A stretch of 64,000 nt of DNA from Sternotherus odoratus (GCA_032164245.1 JAVMKO010000005.1:59567442-59631441), one strand, 5' to 3'; shown: positions 24,258 through 37,707, counted from the first letter of the stretch. Notes: generated by a model from the letters alone, not told the origin. A program made the numbers and translations.

Positions 24258-27200
24258 GTAGTAACCTGTCTGTCTTTCTCAGTATCTTATATGAACTCCT
24301 AGAATTCTCCCTGCAGGAACAGTTTCATGAGCCAGAGCTGCTTGAGTAATACAGAAACTGATGCATGAATATTTTTGCAAAAAGAGTAGTGAGTTGAGGT
24401 CACTTTTAAAATATTGATTATCAATTTATCTAGTGCCTTGCTAGGACTAGTCTTGGATGCAGACAGGCTGGAGTGATTCAAGCCAGATTAAATGGAGGTG
24501 ATGGTGGTAGACTGATGGAAATGACCCAAACAGGTGGCAAATGAAGGAGTTAGCCTGGATCCTGGGATCCTGTTGAATCCTTATCTCCTTTTGGATATAC
24601 AGGTAGTAGTAGGAAGTGCCTAAGACTCTAGTCACACTATAACTTTTCATCTGCTAGTATCATTATTCACTTCAAACATGGTTTGTGTCCACACAACATG
24701 GTTAATATTTGATTAGAGACCCTCTTAGTCCATGTGTAACTGTTTAAGATGATCCTCCTCTTTCCCAGCTTTCTGTGTAATAGGACGTCCTGGGAGTGCA
24801 TTGCCTCATATGCTAGTTGTACCACTGTCTGCACATGTCCTCTGTTACCAGCTGAGGAACTGTGAAATAGCTGCCCTGATTTTCCCAGAATGCACTAATG
24901 CAAACATGGCTAATCACTGTGCTATGAATGCACAACCAAGTTTCAGAGAGCAAATTGCAGCACGACTGTGACTCGAACTTTGTTGCAACATGGTCAGTTG
25001 AGAGTGTCAAACTGGTTATACAAACATATCGGTATTTATAGTGTGCACAGGGGCTGAGAGTTATGATGATTTGCCACGAAGCTGCAACCTTCCCTTTGGA
25101 TGCAGACCTCACCGCGGCTATTCCTGATAACTGTCTGCCCTGAAGGTGAGGGCGAGAGGCTTCCACTTGATTTGGTGGGTCAGGGTGAGTAAGCAGTTTG
25201 AGTTATCTCAGGGATTGATCTGCTTATAGCAGCTGGAGATGGTTTTGGTGCCTGCTCTGGATAGACTGGAGGGAAAGAAAATCTAAAACAAAGAAAGTGG
25301 TTATAGTTGTTGGGAGATGAACAAGGCATGGACACTTGTTTTAGCTGAAGGCAGAGTGGTTTTTGGAGTAGCTTAGATATGTATTGAGCAGGGGAGAACA
25401 TTCACTGTCCCCAAGGCTGCAAGTGAAGGTGATAGATAAGGTGGTATTATTAGTACCAATACTCAAGGGAGGACGATTTGGGGGTAAAATGCAAGGAGTT
25501 GGCTCTTCTCAGCTCAGTCTTTATTGGACAGTTCTTACATGGTTTCAAATCATATATGACCAAGCATAATATCGCTTTGAATACCTGTCAGGTGACATTC
25601 AGGGGAGTCTACTATGGTACTGCTGGATGTGTTGGGGGGGTAGTCTTTAAAGAGGAGGGTGATTTAGATTAATATCTGCCAATTTATTACAGCCTAAATG
25701 TGACAATCAAAATAAGATGCAAGAGAACAAAACTGGTGCACAAAGCTTGAAATGGCTGGGATTTAGTTTGTTGCCATAGGTAACGTTTTCTGTAACCATA
25801 GTTTCATGACTCTGTAATTTACAATACGTAAGAGCAACAGGTTTGCGTGGAACGGGGCAGACAAAGGTGACAGATGATTGTGTGCTATGTTTGGATTAAT
25901 GATTCAGAGTGCAGTCCTTTGGAGAGACCCTAACATTCTGAGAGAGGACCTGACTGAAATGTACTAGAGCTGGGGAAAGATGTCAGAATGGCAGTACTGG
26001 AGACTGATGTGTTCTTGATCCACAGAACAGATATACAATGGGAAGAGAGCATCCTTGGCTCTGTCCCCTGTCATAAGCCTTAGCATGGATGCAGAAGAGC
26101 CAAAGGTGGTTCACCAGGATTTTCCAGACATGTGATCTTCATGGGGATAGCCCTGTTAATGAAAGCATAGCCAGTGGTCACGTGTTTTTGGAGTCCACAC
26201 CAGTGAAACTGGACTCACTGAGGGTTATGGGTATGAAAAATCACAACGTTAAGTACAGCCATGGTGAATTCAGTCTCTCTCTCACTAACTGGCCCACTTA
26301 CCAAGACTGCCTACATGGGTGGTGTTTTCTTGTAGCATGAACATACACCTGCTCACTGGGAAGCAGACAGAGACCACCAGCTCATTGTACATAGGTTGTA
26401 AAACAGCTGTCAGATGGTAATGGCTTTCAATCACTACTAGCTTAGGCTGGAGTGAACATGTCAGCTTATTCCATTACTTACACCTCAGCTAACCAGCTAC
26501 TCAGAATTTGATTCTGAAAGCAGCATCTCTGCTTGAATACAGAAATAACATCCTGTTCTTCCCCCCTTCCCCCTCCCCACCCTCTCACTTATGTCCTTCA
26601 AAAACAAATGAGGTGGCTGTTTCAATTCCAATAAATGATTACTCTTGGCAATATGTTTAACTGAGAGAGATAGGGAGTAATACTGCAGCCAGCCCCTAGA
26701 AAACTCTGCACGAACAACAAAGAAATTACAATAAATTTATCAATAAAGGCTAGATTCTGATTCAGACGATGACAGAAATGGATAAACAATTCACATTTCA
26801 AACTATTTAGTCTAAAGCTCCCTCCAGTGGCTGATGTACACACATCTCCCCCTAAATCTAATAGTAAGACTAGTAATATTTGTTCCCATATTCAAAATGT
26901 AAAAGAGGTTTATTAATATTTGTTTTCAATATTCCTAACGCAAGGGTTGCATTAATTATGTTCACGTTTACTTCGACCCTCTTCCTGGCCAACTCTTCAT
27001 TGGCCATGATGAACATTAACAGCAGAGAGTATAAAGAAAATCAAAATAGTGGATTTCCTTAAATGCCATTGACAGTACTGAGAAAACACCACGAACAGCT
27101 TAATTATTGCCTAGTCATGTCCACAAGGGAATGCTGCAGTTACAGGCTTGCAGATCATTAGTTTGTGCAGCATGCTCTACTTGTCCACATAACAAGTTTT

Positions 27201-27344
27201 ACCACTGAACATTCCTAATGTTATGGGTGTTGCTTGCAAGGTGTTTTGGTAGTACTGATCTATTTGCATCACTCCTATGTTCATGACAAAGCTGAGCCTT
27301 AGTTTTAGTCACTGCTTGGTTCCTCCACCTTCTTATGTGTCTTA
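24258..27344. other. Intergenic stretch with nothing recognised
   Basis: Open frames up to 117 codons occur on both strands but show no recognisable domain. No repeat family was identified with confidence. Confidence 0.4.
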
Positions 27345-27457
27345 TAGGGTGACCAGATGTCCCAATTTTATAGGGACAGTCCTGATTTTGAGGTCTTTCT
27401 TACATAGGCCCCTATTACCCTGTCCAGATTGTTCACATTTGCTGTCTGGTCACCCTA
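27345..27457. mobile_element. Short MITE with 13-bp inverted termini
   Basis: 113 bp starting TAGGGTGACCAGA and ending TCTGGTCACCCTA, a perfect 13-bp terminal inverted repeat. The interior (TCCCAATTTTATAGGGACAG, TACATAGGCCCCTATTACCC) matches an abundant reptile MITE. The superfamily was not determined. Confidence 0.8.
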
Positions 27458-27764
27458 GTGCTTTACCGGAGATCATTTCTTTAGAGACAGGGAAGCTGTC
27501 CACTTTAAAATTAGGATCCTTGCCGAAAACCCTCTAGGTCAGCAGATAATGGATAAGCTCCAAATATACTGGCACAAAGTATAGAGACATCTGTTGGCAA
27601 AACCATCAGTAGTTCTTGCTGCATGCTAAATGAAATATCACAAGAAAAGCTCATTCACTCAATGTTTCCAGTGGCAAAGGAAAATAGAGTAAGGAGAAAG
27701 CAACAACAGAAGAGAGGTGCAAGAAAAGAAAAGCAGAATTAGATTGCTGTAGTGTCTTTCATCC

Positions 27765-27885
27765 ATTCGACTGTAAGCAGTTCAGGACAAAGGCTATGTC
27801 TCTTTGTACAGCACCCAGCACTATAGGAAGCCCATCATGATTAGGTTCTATGGACACTACTGCAACATAAATGATGACAACAAAG
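27765..27885 (+). repeat. Ancient LINE 3' end (L3/CR1-like)
   Basis: CGACTGTAAGCAGTTCAGGA, CAAAGGCTATGTCTCTTTG and TACAGCACCCAGCAC are in the order of the conserved 3' end of ancient amniote L3/CR1-type LINEs. Old and fragmentary. Confidence 0.5.
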
Positions 27886-28155
27886 GATCTCATAGTATTA
27901 AATTATGACATACATATGTATCATTGAAGGAGATCTACTTCTGGGTGGAACCGAGCAACTTCTTAGCAACCCGACATTAGAACTGTGCAACTCAGAAGAC
28001 AAAGCAAAGAATTGAATAGAGCAAATGAAGAGCAGATATAGGAAAAATAAGGATGACATGAGAGAGGGAAGAGGTGATTAGAGTCAGGGGAAATGAGCAC
28101 GGAGTGGTGTGGGAAAATTAAATTTTGCACATTGTCATTAGTGGACATAAGTTGT

Positions 28156-28869
28156 TGTCATAAGTATAAAGTAGCCTAGAATTACTTTTTACCTGTAGAG
28201 GGTTAACCTGAAAGTAACCTGAGAGGGGATGACGAACCAGAGATGCTAATCAACCTCAGAGACAGAGTTTTTAGTTTCGGTTTATCTCTCTCTGTTCACT
28301 CCGGCTATGGGATGAACCACACCTATGTCTTTACTATACCTATCTATAATCTTCTAACAAGTCAAGTTCAGTAGTAAGTGAATTATATGCTTGAACTGTA
28401 TCACTTGATAATTGATCTATGGTGTTTCTTATACTGTTAAGCTGTGTGATGCAAGTGGGGTTTTTTCTATTGATTTCTGTACATTCCTTATTTTTTTTCT
28501 TTAATTAAAATCTTTCTTTTAAGACTCTGACTGCTTCTTTCCATTGGATAGATCCTGGTTTTGGATCGGCAAGTCTCACAGAAAAGTGAAGGATTTTTTT
28601 CTTTGTTTCTCAAGCCTCTCCCAGGTAAAAGGAAGAGTTTTGGGGGGATTAAAGGAAGGGTTCCAATTTACCCAAACCCATTGTTTTGTGGGCTTAAATT
28701 GGTGGTGGCAGTGGTTTACCAAGTCCAGACACTGGAGAAGTTTGTGTTCTGGGGAAAAGTGTTAACCTAAGCTGGTAAAATAAGCTTTGGGGGTTCTTTC
28801 TTTTTTTTTTTTCCATTCGGGTCCCCACATCTTTACCCTAGAGTTCAGAGTGGGGAGGCAATCCTGACA
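28156..28869 (+). mobile_element. Solo LTR with intact target duplication
   Basis: 714 bp beginning TGTCATAAGTATAAAG and ending AATCCTGACA, giving 5-bp inverted ends TGTCA/TGACA. It is flanked by a perfect 5-bp duplication, GTTGT, at 28151-28155 and 28870-28874. Internal phrases match a common turtle LTR: TTTAATTAAAATCTTTCTTT (polyadenylation region), AACCTAAGCTGGTAAAATAA and TACCCTAGAGTTCAGAGTGG. No internal retroviral genes are adjacent, so it arose by LTR-LTR recombination. Confidence 0.85.
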
Positions 28870-29273
28870 GTTGTGCTATAGGAGGTTTTTGTGGGAACCA
28901 CGTCCTTCCCTACTCACTCCCAGTTCTAGCAACCTGATCCTAACGCCGAAGCGGGAAGAGGCAAGGACTGCAGAAGGAAGCAAAGGAAAGAGGAGATATC
29001 AAATATAGAACCAGAGAAAGGCAGCTTAAGTCACACGTTTTTCCTAGGCTTCCTATCTGCCCTCCTGGAAGGCTTTAGAGGCCAGTAAATCTTCAACTGG
29101 TGTTTTTTTGGATTCTGGAGGTGGTGCCTGTACTTAAAATTATGAATACCTGTGGAACCTGCACTACCTCTTATGTATTTGTGTCTGGTAATCCAGTCCC
29201 AATGTGTGTGGAGTTACCCCAGTGATAGGATTTTGGCCCTGCCTTGGTTCTTTTATCACTAACTAGAGTGAGC

Positions 29274-29277
<4 letters not shown>

Positions 29278-29342
<65 letters not shown>
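29278..29342. repeat. (AT)n microsatellite
   Basis: About 65 bp of alternating AT with a single GT interruption near 29311. It abuts the Tigger-like MITE. The Ile/Tyr open frame through it is an artefact. Confidence 0.95.
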
Positions 29343-29344
<2 letters not shown>

Positions 29345-29348
29345 CATA

Positions 29349-29709
29349 CAGTGGAACCCCACTATAACATAATTGGGGTCCAAAAAATTATATCATGGTA
29401 AATGCGGGGTTGCATTATCGTGGGATTCCACGGTATTCAGAAGCTAGGGTTTGCTGGAGCCGGAGGATCAGGACAGTGAGAACCCCAGGGCCATGCCAGA
29501 ACTGCAGGGAGAGTCGCCAGGGCATTGAACCCCATACCCTGCAGACTCACTGCGTGCCCGCTGGAGAGAGTGTCGAGAACCCTGGGGGCACGCTGGGGCT
29601 GCAGGGATCCTCAACACCCCGTGCCTGCTGCAGCCGCCTTGGCCAGACTCGCCCTGCGTTATAACCGAATTCGCATTATCGCGGGGCGTGTTATAGCGGG
29701 GTTCCATAG
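29349..29709. mobile_element. Tigger-like (Tc1/mariner) MITE
   Basis: 361 bp with inverted ends CAGTGGAACCCCACTATAAC and (complement) CTATGGAACCCCGCTATAAC, flanked by TA on both sides (29347-29348 and 29710-29711), the target used by Tc1/mariner elements. CAGTGGAACCCC ends are typical of the pogo/Tigger group. Interior GC-rich with no transposase. Confidence 0.75.
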
Positions 29710-29711
29710 TA

Positions 29712-31376
29712 TATATGGCAAGAAGGAAGGCAGACCAGAAAAAATGTGGAGAGAGCAGAGAGAATGAAGGCAATTCAGAAATGTACCAAGCCAAAGGAGG
29801 GATTTGGTTTCTCCTTTAGCCTTTGCAGAGAAAGAGATTTAATTTTGTCCTGTTTTTCAGATTACATTGGCATAGGTTCAAATTTCTCCAGTATTGAATG
29901 AAACCAAATCAAGAGGAAATGCATATCCTGATTTGAAACAAGTGTTCAAAATATTTGTCTTTGGTATTGATTTTTAACCTATGTAAATTGGAGTAACAGG
30001 AGTCTCTTTGTCCTGTAACACTCTCAGTTCTCACAAGGCTAAGTGAGAGTGGAGTTCTGGAGACACGACAGTCTGGGTCTTCTATTCCTTATTTTAACCT
30101 CCTCCTCCCTTCTCCCATAACCATCTAGACACAGTTCTGATCCTTCCAGCCTGAAATTAGTAGTAATTTTAAGTACATGCAGAGGATGGATATTCTCTTA
30201 ACCTTAACAAATCACACAAGCTCTGTATGTTCCAACCTGCTTTATCTGGGCACCACTAGTGCATTGGTACACACAACAAATTGTGTGAATATAATTTCTG
30301 ATCTTTTGCTTTTTAGCTTCAATTTTCTCTTTCCTCAATAGCCTGGACAAAGCTGGTCCTTAAAATGTCCTTAGCTCCAAAATACAAGGCAATAAATTTG
30401 GCTTCCAAACCAGGCAAATTCTTGGCTACGCGTAATATGCCCATGCCCCTTTCAGTTAGTGCCAATTTCCTGATTCCTTTCTGATGTTCATTCTCGGTTG
30501 TTTGTGTTGGGAGGCGGGGAGGCAGCAACAAGAAGGCAAATTCTAGAAAATGCAAAAATACTCCGGGTATAAGATACGCTTACTCTGGTTTAGTAGAACC
30601 ATACTCCACAAAGTTGACTTAGTAAAATACGGTAGTGTTCAAGGAGAGTAAGGGTATCAGAACCTTGCACCACAGGTTATCATGTGTATACATAGAATGT
30701 GGACAGTATTTGCTGTTAAAAATAAACAATTACCATACTGTGGTATTTTTCAAGATGTCTGCCCTGTGCGTGTGTTTGTCAGTGTCCACATACCTACACA
30801 TAGCTTATACAAACTGCAACAGAAACTAGGAATTATGCATAAAAATATAGTTTGTGGAAGAACTTACAGCCTTGAGAAGCAAGAGTGAAATAGTTTAGAA
30901 CAGGGAAAATATTTTAAAGGAAAACTCAGCCATTATTTTGAAAGCCTTTTTATTCCTTAGTTGTCCTTTGAGGAAGTATAAAGAAAATTCTTGGTGAAAA
31001 ATCAAGGACATTTAAGAGGATACATCAGGGAAAGTGTCTTCTTTCCAGAATGAAGTTTCCTATAGCTCTTTGATAGGATTTATATATATAGAGAGAGATC
31101 TATAGATATATGGAGATATAATTCAGTAAGTGAAGATACTTCAATATGTTTTCCATCGAAGCTATTAAATGTAACAGGCTTCTTAACACTCTTTTTGTTT
31201 AACTGAATAAGTGCTGTGTGCTAAGAAAAAGCCGTTTGTCAGCCTGCACAGAAAGATATTGTGGCATATTCTTCTCTCCTATGGAATCCTAGCTTAAGCT
31301 ATCAACATTATTAAGATCACGTACAGAGATGTTCACCTTTTATTCCAGAGGGCATTTGTAGTGAGTGGAAGATTAT
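29712..31376. other. Intergenic stretch with nothing recognised
   Basis: AT-rich DNA. A short TATATATAGAGAGAGA-type low-complexity run lies at 31080-31115. No gene or clear repeat. Confidence 0.4.
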
Positions 31377-31881
31377 TGTGATGGCAATCGGTAGGGGGCG
31401 CAGTTACGCTTCTGAGTAGACTTCAGGGGACGGCATAATAAGCTTATCAGCCTGAGAATGGCCTTGTGTTTCTGTTATCTCGTGTGTGTCTGAGAACAGC
31501 TTCTCAGCTGGGAAGTTGTTTGCCCCGTTTGTGTGAGAACGAGTGAGTGTGAAACTAAATAGGTAACTGAGGCAGGACAGCGTATAATCAAGGGCTAAAC
31601 AGCGTGCAATCAACCAATCTTGCTTGCTGCTTGCTATTTATGAGATATGTTTATGTATGAGATGTAAATGAGCATGAGTATTTCCATGCTGACACACCCT
31701 TCTGTGTTGGGCTCCTTTCCTGGGCATCGCTTGGGTGTGCCAGGTCCCTCATCAGTGACAGCCTGCAGCCGGGGGCCCCAGGCATTGTGATGTCACTACC
31801 TTCCAATAAACTCACCACTTTCCATCTAGCCACTGTGTGTGAGCTTCGTTTCTACGGGATTTGAGAGAGCACCCTGCAACA
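31377..31881 (+). mobile_element. Probable solo LTR
   Basis: Starts TGTGATGGCAATCGG and ends ACCCTGCAACA, so TG...CA bounded. It has a polyadenylation signal, AATAAA, at 31805-31810 followed about 35 bases on by a GT-rich stretch CACTGTGTGTGAGC, and then a short R/U5-like segment, as in retroviral LTRs. No viral genes flank it. A clean target duplication was not found, so the exact ends are uncertain. Confidence 0.6.
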
Positions 31882-32480
31882 GCATTCTGTGCCAAAAAGT
31901 TAAACATTCAGCAAAATTTTGCAGATTTTTTTTATCAATAAATGTGGAGACTCCAATATTGGCGGTGGAGAGCACAGACCACTGGCTGCATGGAGGTTGG
32001 AGATCACCCAACAGCCAGCTCCCTGCAAGGGACACTGACTCGAAAGTGAAGCTGCACTCAACCCTGAGACAGTGAAAGGATGGGCCCGCCCCACTACAGG
32101 TGCACCATGCCCCTCCATGCCAGGTGCACCAAAAGAGAGAGGGATAGAGTCTCACATGCATGCCCAGCCCTGGCTCCTGATCAAGGAGCCAAGTGCAGAG
32201 GGGCTTAGTGTGTGTGGGGGGGATCCACATGTGGAGAGAGGGGGTTCTGTGTGAGGTAATCTGAGTGTGGGCAGCTCAGTGGGGGCCTGGATGCACAGTG
32301 GCTTGTCCTATGCAGGAGGAATAAGACTCTCTGCAGCGGGTCCAGGTGAAGGATGGGCAGAACAGCTGATCTGAGACGACAGATGGAAACATCAACAAAT
32401 GACAGAGAAGAATGGAAAACTAGTTTTGAAGCCATGTTCCACCTTTGGCTTGGGATGGATGTAATGGAATGTGTGCTAAG
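31882..32480. repeat. Unclassified interspersed repeat
   Basis: Phrases such as ATTCTGTGCCAAAAAGTTAA, TTTTGCAGATTTTTTTTATC and AATAAATGTGGAGACTCC match a repeat I recall from turtle genomes. A 134-codon minus-strand open frame across it has no recognisable domain. Class and edges unknown. Confidence 0.35.
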
Positions 32481-32489
32481 AGGTATAAT

Positions 32490-33240
32490 GTCACTACTGG
32501 CTACAAGGCCAGTGATGTGACTTTATCTCCTCCCCTCCCCCATCAACCTCCTCAAATTTGAGACAGATTCTGCTTTGTCACAGCAGTCTAAATCTTCAGT
32601 AATTTCATTAAAGTTAGTATGTTTACTCTGATGTAGCCCAAAAATTCTGAAGACAATTTGAAGCCCGAATTTTAATGTCTTTTTACCTCTAAATTGATTA
32701 AATTAAGAAATATCCTTTAAAACATTGGTTTTGATGTATCTTTAAGTCAGATTCTGCTCTATTACATCAGTGTTACTCCAGATTTGCACTAATTTAATTG
32801 TTTTCAGATTCTGACCTTAAGCATCTTGGTTTTCAGAATTTCTCCTTAAGGGAGAAACAGCTGTTGCATGTTTCAGACCTCATGGTCTTATCTTTTCTTT
32901 GCTGCAACAAATAGGCATAGAAAGAGAGAGAATTTGTGGGATGGGAGCTGGTTTTACTTATTTTTCTTTCATCTTCTCTGTTTTAGAGACACAATGTAAA
33001 CCCTGGGCCAGTTAACATAGTATTGCCAACACTCACAATTGTATCAAGTTTTTCATGATATTTGCTGTTTGACTTAAAGTCCCAGCTCCTGGAGAAAGAC
33101 AATTACTTGAGAACCCAAGCATTTCATTTCTAAAAAAGAAAATTCTAGTCATGGTCCTTTCAGGTTAAAGCTTTAAAACATGACCCAAGAGTACCACAGA
33201 ATTGCAAAAACCAGGAGACAAATACAAAAAACACTAAACT
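32490..33240. other. Intergenic stretch with dispersed short motif
   Basis: Contains a pair of imperfect inverted segments near 32745-32820 (CAGATTCTGCTCTATTACAT and TTTTCAGATTCTGACCTTA) resembling a reptile foldback motif. No gene seen. Confidence 0.35.
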
Positions 33241-33245
33241 GACAC

Positions 33246-34114
33246 TAAACTAGGAGGAGCAGCAGATATGCTGGAGGGTAGGGATAGGATACAGAGGGAC
33301 CTAGACAAATTAGAGGATTGGGCCAAAATAAATCTGATGTGGTTCAACAAGGACAGGTGCTGAGCCCTGAATTTAGGAAGAAAGAATCCCATACACTGCT
33401 ACAGACTAGGGACCAAATGGCAAGGCAGGAGTTCTGCAGAAAAAGACCTAGGGATTACAGTGGACAAGAAGCTGGATATGAATCAACAGTGTCCCCTTGT
33501 TGCCAAGAAGGCTAATAGCATTTTGGGTTGTATAAGTAGGGGCTTTGCCAGCTGATCAAGAGATGTGATTATTCCCCTATATTCGGCATTGGTGAGGCCT
33601 CATCTGGAATACTGTGTCCAGTTTTGGGCCCCACTCTACAAGAACGATGTAGAAAAATTGGAAAGAGTCCAGCAGAGGGCAACAAAAATGATTTTCACAT
33701 TACTTATGGGGAGAGGCTGCGGGAACTGGGATTTTTTAGTCTGCAGAAGAGAAGAATGGGGGGGGGGGATTTGATAGCTGCTTTCAATTACCTGAAAAGG
33801 GGTTCCAAAGAAGATGGATCTGTACTGTTCTCAGTGGTACCAGATGCCAGAACAAGGAGTAATGGTCTCAAGTTGCAGTGGGGGAGGATTAGGTTGGATA
33901 TTAGGAAAAAATTATTCACTAGGAGGGTGGTGAAACACTGGCATGGATTACCTAGGGAAGTGGTGGAATCTCCTTACTTAGAGGTTTTTAAGGTCAGGCT
34001 TGACAAAGCTCTGCCTGGAATGATTTAGTTGGGGATTGGTCTTGTTTTGAGCAGGGGATTGGACTAGATGACCTCCTGAGGTCCTTTCCAACCCTGATAT
34101 TTCATGATTCTATA
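33246..34114 (+). pseudogene. CR1 LINE 3' end with reverse-transcriptase C-terminus
   Basis: Two overlapping broken frames carry the C-terminal region of CR1 reverse transcriptase. The frame at 33565-33774 reads [20 protein letters not shown] and [15 protein letters not shown]; after a frameshift, 33690-34028 reads [28 protein letters not shown] and [20 protein letters not shown]. The element ends in the CR1 3' tail, GACCTCCTGAGGTCCTTTCC then CATGATTCTATAA. Truncation on the 5' side and the frameshift show a typical dead copy. CR1 is the dominant LINE in turtles, crocodilians and birds. Its tail is shared by the SINE at 56478-56663, which would have been mobilised by CR1 enzymes. Confidence 0.9.
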
Positions 34115-37100
34115 ACCCAACTTTTATTATTTAAAAAAAATGTAATGATTTTTGAGCCAACTTCATAATTTGGGGGGGGGGAGCCTAACTCATGGTTTTT
34201 TAATGTTTGAGATTGGTAAAAGTTTGAAGTGGTTTGTAGTTACAAAGTGTCTTGTGGTGACATTCCTGGACAGAAGAATGTGAGATACAAGTGCTGTGTA
34301 GGTCTGGTGTTAGTCCTCTACATAGAAGTGAATTTCACCCTAAAGGTATTATCCCATCACTTCAAACACATTTTCAGTATTTCTCATGCTGTTGCATGAT
34401 TTTTCATTTCCATAGGGTAACTGCTACTGTGATTTTTCATGCTGAAAGATGCCATGCAAAAGGACCTGACATAAACCAGAGCTCTAGCAGTTGAGTCAAA
34501 ACACCTTAAAGCAATGGGACAAAATATGAGAACGGTGCTGATAAAAGCAGCTGATGTTACCTACCCTTCCTATCCACAGGCAGATGGATATTTGTTTATA
34601 TTGAGGATACATAGTTAATGGAGCATGGTAGAGATCAAATTCTCCTCCCTGCCTACCAGCTACCTATTCGACTTCAGATATTTTAAGAAAATCTCTGATA
34701 ATAGAAAATGACAAAGGATCATATCAATTAAAATATCACTGCAGATAATGCAAAAAATATTCAAATGCTTTGCCGTATAGTATGATGGTCAAGAACCTCC
34801 TTTTACACCAGTTTTTAAATGCTAACTTGTCCTGTATGCCCATGCAGGGATATAAGGGGGTTTAAAGTGTCCTCTTTTGGACTTTTCTGGTGCATAGCAG
34901 TGCTGGGGAATGGGAGAGAGTAGCCTTGGTGAAGCAACTATTTCCCTCTTGCATAGATGCATAGGGATGACCTCAGTGTGCCAGTTGATGCACTTGAGCT
35001 GGCACCAGGAGGGAATCCATTTGTGTCAGGCAGTGTGTGTCTGCAGATTACTTCCCCAGGTCCCAGGGGAGAACTGGGAACCAGATTAAGAGTCACAATC
35101 TAGTCCCCTCTGAGTGTATTCCTGAGTCAACACAGGGAGACGCCACTGCTTCTGCAAGGATGGTAGCAAAGCCACAAATGAGCCATAAGGCAGTTTATGC
35201 ACAAACTTGCATATATGTAATGCAGAAAGCTACATATATAGATAAAGACATAATCTCTTCTCCATTTTATTTGTTTCTCAAAAGGGAAGTGGGAAAGTAC
35301 AAATAATGCAGTAAAATATCAATGATTAGGAGAATGAATTAATTCAGACAAATAGCTATAAAGAGAGACCTAATTGATTTAAAATGTTTCCCTCATAACC
35401 TCTAGATGCACAGGGAATCAGCCCCAAAGTGATCAAAGGAGAAAATATCATACATCCAGTTGATTTTATACACAATCGTTTCTTTATCCAAATTATACTT
35501 TTGTTAATTATTTTTCTTTGGGTGTTCATTATGTATGTTATGTCCTGTGAGGGAAAAAAAGACAATATGCAGATGCATGGCCAATCAAATGTGCTATTTT
35601 TATTTTAAACACTTGGGAAGAGAAACACTTTCTAGTAGTGGTGCAATTTTTTTGTGCAGCCCCACCCTTTTTGTGGAAAAATATAGATTCGGTTCAATTT
35701 TTGCTAATTGTTTAGTTGGAAAAAACACCCTCAAATGTCAAATTGGTTCATTCTGGAATTTTCTAAATGAAATATTTTAATCTTTCATTTCCGAAAGATG
35801 TTTTGTTTCTGAAGTTCATTCAAGTTGATTTAAATTTTTTTTTACAAACCTTAAAATGGAAATGAAAGGTTTTACATTTCAGTTTGCTGAAAATTTAGAA
35901 ACATTTTCATGTTTGGTTGACTTGAAACATTTTATTTTTCAGTTTCTGTCAGATTTGCAGCCAAACCAAATATTAGCTCAGCTCTACATTCTAGTAGCTT
36001 TAAAAGATGGCTAAAAATGATGGAGGAAATGAGAATCTAGAAAAGCTCAATTTGTTTTACCCCTTTCATTTGTTAATAAAATGCATCCATCAAATACATT
36101 TGCAACTTTAGTGACTCCTTATTTATCCCATAAATTTAAATAAATGATTCTTGAGTATATCTGGCATTTATCAAAGGCCATGATGAGGAGGAATGAGAAT
36201 TGAATCTTAATCATGTTTAGCTACTTTAAAGTCGAAACACATATACCTATGTAATCAAACAGCTGGGAGACCTTATTGAATGAGCAAGTAAGAGATTCTT
36301 AATATCACAGGGTCTTTGAAGAAATTTGTTTTCACTATCAGTAACCGGGAGAAGTTCCCATCTCCTAAAGGCTGGAAAGAAAGAACCCTGATAGATTGGG
36401 ATATTAGTAATTCTTTCTACATACAAGGCTTTTTTCTTTTCTTTAGGGTGGGAGAAGGATCATGGATGCTGGTCTTAATTGGTTCAACCTACACAAAGTT
36501 GTAGCACACTCTTGATCATCATAGACAAGTTGCAACAGCAAGAGCAGTGCTTTAGTATGGCTTGCAGGTGCGGACATGTACAAGAATACCTTTCTTTGCT
36601 TTTTAACCATGGTGGATGCTTAAGCCTCTCCCCAAACTCATCTCTTATGGGCTTTAGTTGTGTCACTAGTACGTGGTCAAACTCAATGTACTATATGTCT
36701 ATTACTTCTTGTGTAACTATGTGAATGTTGCTTTGAAGATTCTCTCATAATAAAAGGGTCTGGGAATCTTGGCTTTCTTCTTGAAAGTTAGCATGATGCA
36801 CACAATAATTAAATCAAATTTAATAGCATATTCCCCTTGAACTAAGAAAGCAAATAGTGTAAAACTAGTATTTTCAAAAAGAAGACTTATAGCTACTGAG
36901 TGATTGTTCATCATCTCCTTTTCAGATCTATAATCTGTTTCATACTCCATATCTCTTGGAACATATTTAAGTTAGGATCCCAGACTAAATTAATCTCTAA
37001 TGCTGTCAGTACAAGAAGAGGGTTTAAGCTGCACTTTTGCAGAAAGGAGCTGATTCATCACTATATTACACCAGATTTAATCCAGTGCATCTCTGAAATC

Positions 37101-37699
37101 AGTGGCAGGGCACTGTCCTGAAACTAGAATACCATTGTGTGAAATCTGGTTCTCACTATCCCAAACTAGAGGTGTCACAAGATCCTACTTCTTACCAGCT
37201 CTATGCATCAGTGGACCCCTGGAATGTGATGTTCTGACCTACTTCATCACAGTTGCAGATTTGTTCTTCCATATATGAGAGAGCTTCCTTCATCTCCTGC
37301 TATAACAAAGTTTCCCTGCAGGGTGAGCAATAATAGGCTAAACTATACTGTGTGCTGCCAGAATTCAATGAGGCACAGATGGAAGTTGTAATCATCAGAT
37401 GTGTGAACAGCCGCTTACACTGTTCCCAGTAGTTTGTACTAAAATATTTCACCTGGGGGATAAGCATCTCATTTAATCTCTTCTGTTTTGGCTTGAAATG
37501 GAATCCTGATGCCTACTTTTTATAGCTAATGGTCTGCTAGGTATCACTAGGACTTCCCTTAATTTGCAGCAGTGGAAAAGCCTGACCTGTTTAGATCAAA
37601 GGATGAGTTTTTTACTCTGCTTTAATTCTCCTCTGTATGATAAAAGGCCACATAAGATAAAATGGCCTGACAATACTAAGCAAGGTATATTCTGTCCAA
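34115..37699. other. Intergenic stretch, mostly unique
   Basis: No coding gene is supported. Near 35780-35990 TTTTGTTTCTGAAG...CATTTTATTTTTCAG phrases resemble an AT-rich turtle repeat; 37050-37110 holds a dispersed motif (ATTACACCAGATTTAATCCA). Otherwise nothing recognised. Confidence 0.35.
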
Positions 37700-37707
37700 G
37701 GTGTGGA

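Noticed and set aside
31826..32230. 134-codon minus-strand open frame
   Set aside because: Lies over an LTR end and an interspersed repeat; no domain recognised.
33565..34028. Protein gene related to reverse transcriptase
   Set aside because: Frameshifted CR1 LINE 3' end with the typical CR1 tail, not a host gene.
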